A stretch of DNA of 19,847 bases from Guyanagaster necrorhizus (taxonomy: Eukaryota; Basidiomycota; Agaricomycetes; Agaricales; Physalacriaceae). The stretch is taken from assembly GCF_019112545.1 (NCBI RefSeq), contig NW_025064954.1:14875-34721 (forward strand), in the 5' to 3' direction. Positions 19,225 through 19,847 of this stretch are shown one piece after another; within the stretch, counting starts at the first letter, position 1, and every line of letters starts with the position of its first letter. The notes under the pieces are model-generated. The model searched no databases, was not told the DNA's origin, and was given only the letters and a program-made list of their open reading frames with translations. Made by a program: the position numbers and the translations under genes.

Positions 19225-19847
19225 CTAAAGGAAAAGACTTCTGATCGGACCACGACACTTGCAGCACATGGCAAGAAGTCCAATTCAAAAGTCACATGTT
19301 ACAGATGTGGGGAAACTGATCACATCAGAACAAATTGCCCAAATGGGAAGAAGAATTCTGGAAAGTCATGGAAAGGAAAGGGAAAGAGCCAGACTCAGGC
19401 ACATATTGCCAAATTGGACTCAGAAGAAGATGACTACATATTTTGTGCAACAGACGTCGCACTTACTTCACTCTCAGGAGTATCATGGCTAGAGGACTCT
19501 GGCACCACCAGACATATAGTCAAAAATAGATTATATTTTTCTGACTATGTTGAAACTCCAGGACATGAAGTCATTGGTGTAGGAAAAACCAAGGGTTTAG
19601 GAAGGGGAACTGTCAAGATTAAAATGGTTGAAGGGGAAAAGATCACTCCAGTCACACTAAAGAAGTGTATCCACTGTCCTGATGCACCATTCAATCTTAT
19701 GTTGATAGGGTGCATTATAGATGCTGGATTTGAACTTAAATTCAAAGAGTCCAGAATGGATATTATCTCATCATATGGCAAGATAATCAGCCATGGAGAT
19801 AAAATATCAAAGCTGTACAGCCTTGACATCATTGTTCCAGAAATAAC
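19225..19847 (+). CDS. pol: Gag zinc knuckle and Pol protease, in-frame continuation, partial
   Basis: This frame follows the gag TGA without shift and is open to the window end. It has a CCHC zinc knuckle, CYRCGETDHIRTNC (19297-19338; CX2CX4HX4C), a Lys-rich stretch (GKSWKGKGKSQ), then the aspartic protease active site WLEDSGTTRHIV with DSGTT at 19495-19509, where many copia proteases have DSGA. The flap and core follow (VIGVGKTKGLGRGTVKIK; KKCIHCPDAPFNLM). Integrase, reverse transcriptase and RNase H would lie beyond the window. There is no start codon of its own near the beginning, so expression needs readthrough of the TGA or an ancestral sense codon there. Confidence 0.88.

Larger units (their letters stand above)
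18376..19847 (+). mobile_element. Ty1/copia-type LTR retrotransposon, 5' part
   Basis: The element starts with its 5' LTR, followed by the primer-binding site, an 83 bp leader before the gag start codon, gag, and the beginning of pol up to the protease. It runs off the window. Apart from one in-frame TGA (19222-19224) the reading frame is open for nearly 1.2 kb, and its LTR has one difference over 126 bp from the inverted copy at position 1, so it seems young. Confidence 0.93.

Noticed and set aside
1..19847. tRNA, rRNA and CRISPR features
   Set aside because: I looked for GGTTCGAAT-like B boxes on both strands and for regular spaced repeats and saw none that fit; an eukaryotic origin also makes CRISPR implausible.

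Overview
The window looks like a piece of a filamentous basidiomycete genome, most likely a mushroom-forming Agaricomycete. The evidence is the gene structure: every intact gene is cut by many GT-AG introns of about 47-60 bp, some exons are only 11-30 nt long, and the F-box/LRR relics, copia-type and LINE-type retroelements and Pro/His-rich membrane methyltransferase are of kinds I associate with that group. All homology calls are from memory and reading by eye; no database was searched.

Layout. Positions 1-126 are an LTR in reverse orientation, cut by the window edge. Positions 133-780 and 1603-3228 (both minus strand) are two decayed F-box/LRR-type genes. Positions 3229-4759 hold no gene that I can see. 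From 4760 to 8258 there are two intact divergent genes: a seven-exon glyoxalase I (minus, 4760-5568) and a five-exon membrane-anchored, Pro/His-rich methyltransferase-like protein (plus, 6350-8258). About 2.1 kb without a recognisable gene follows. Then come an eight-exon FAD-dependent monooxygenase (minus, 10405-12049) and, divergently, a ten-exon glycerol-3-phosphate/DHAP acyltransferase (plus, 13278-15587). The right end is a mobile-element scar: an aldo-keto reductase whose 5' part survives (17271-17852) stops at an A-rich tail of a LINE-like fragment on the minus strand (17862-18375), and that fragment is itself cut by the 5' LTR of a copia-type retrotransposon (18376 to the window end). 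The retrotransposon's LTR is nearly identical to the inverted LTR at position 1.

Function. The four intact genes look like ordinary chromosomal genes: methylglyoxal detoxification (glyoxalase I), glycerolipid synthesis (acyltransferase), an oxidative enzyme of unknown substrate, and a probable secretory-pathway methyltransferase-like protein. I see no good reason to call them one pathway. The accessory material (F-box relics, AKR, LINE, copia) sits at the two edges and carries transition-type damage. I did not find a convincing new multi-gene system. The most interesting points are the nested insertions, the copia gag stop codon in a UGA-CUA context, the half-tRNA-type primer site, and the methyltransferase that has lost part of its core while carrying a large Pro/His-rich stalk.
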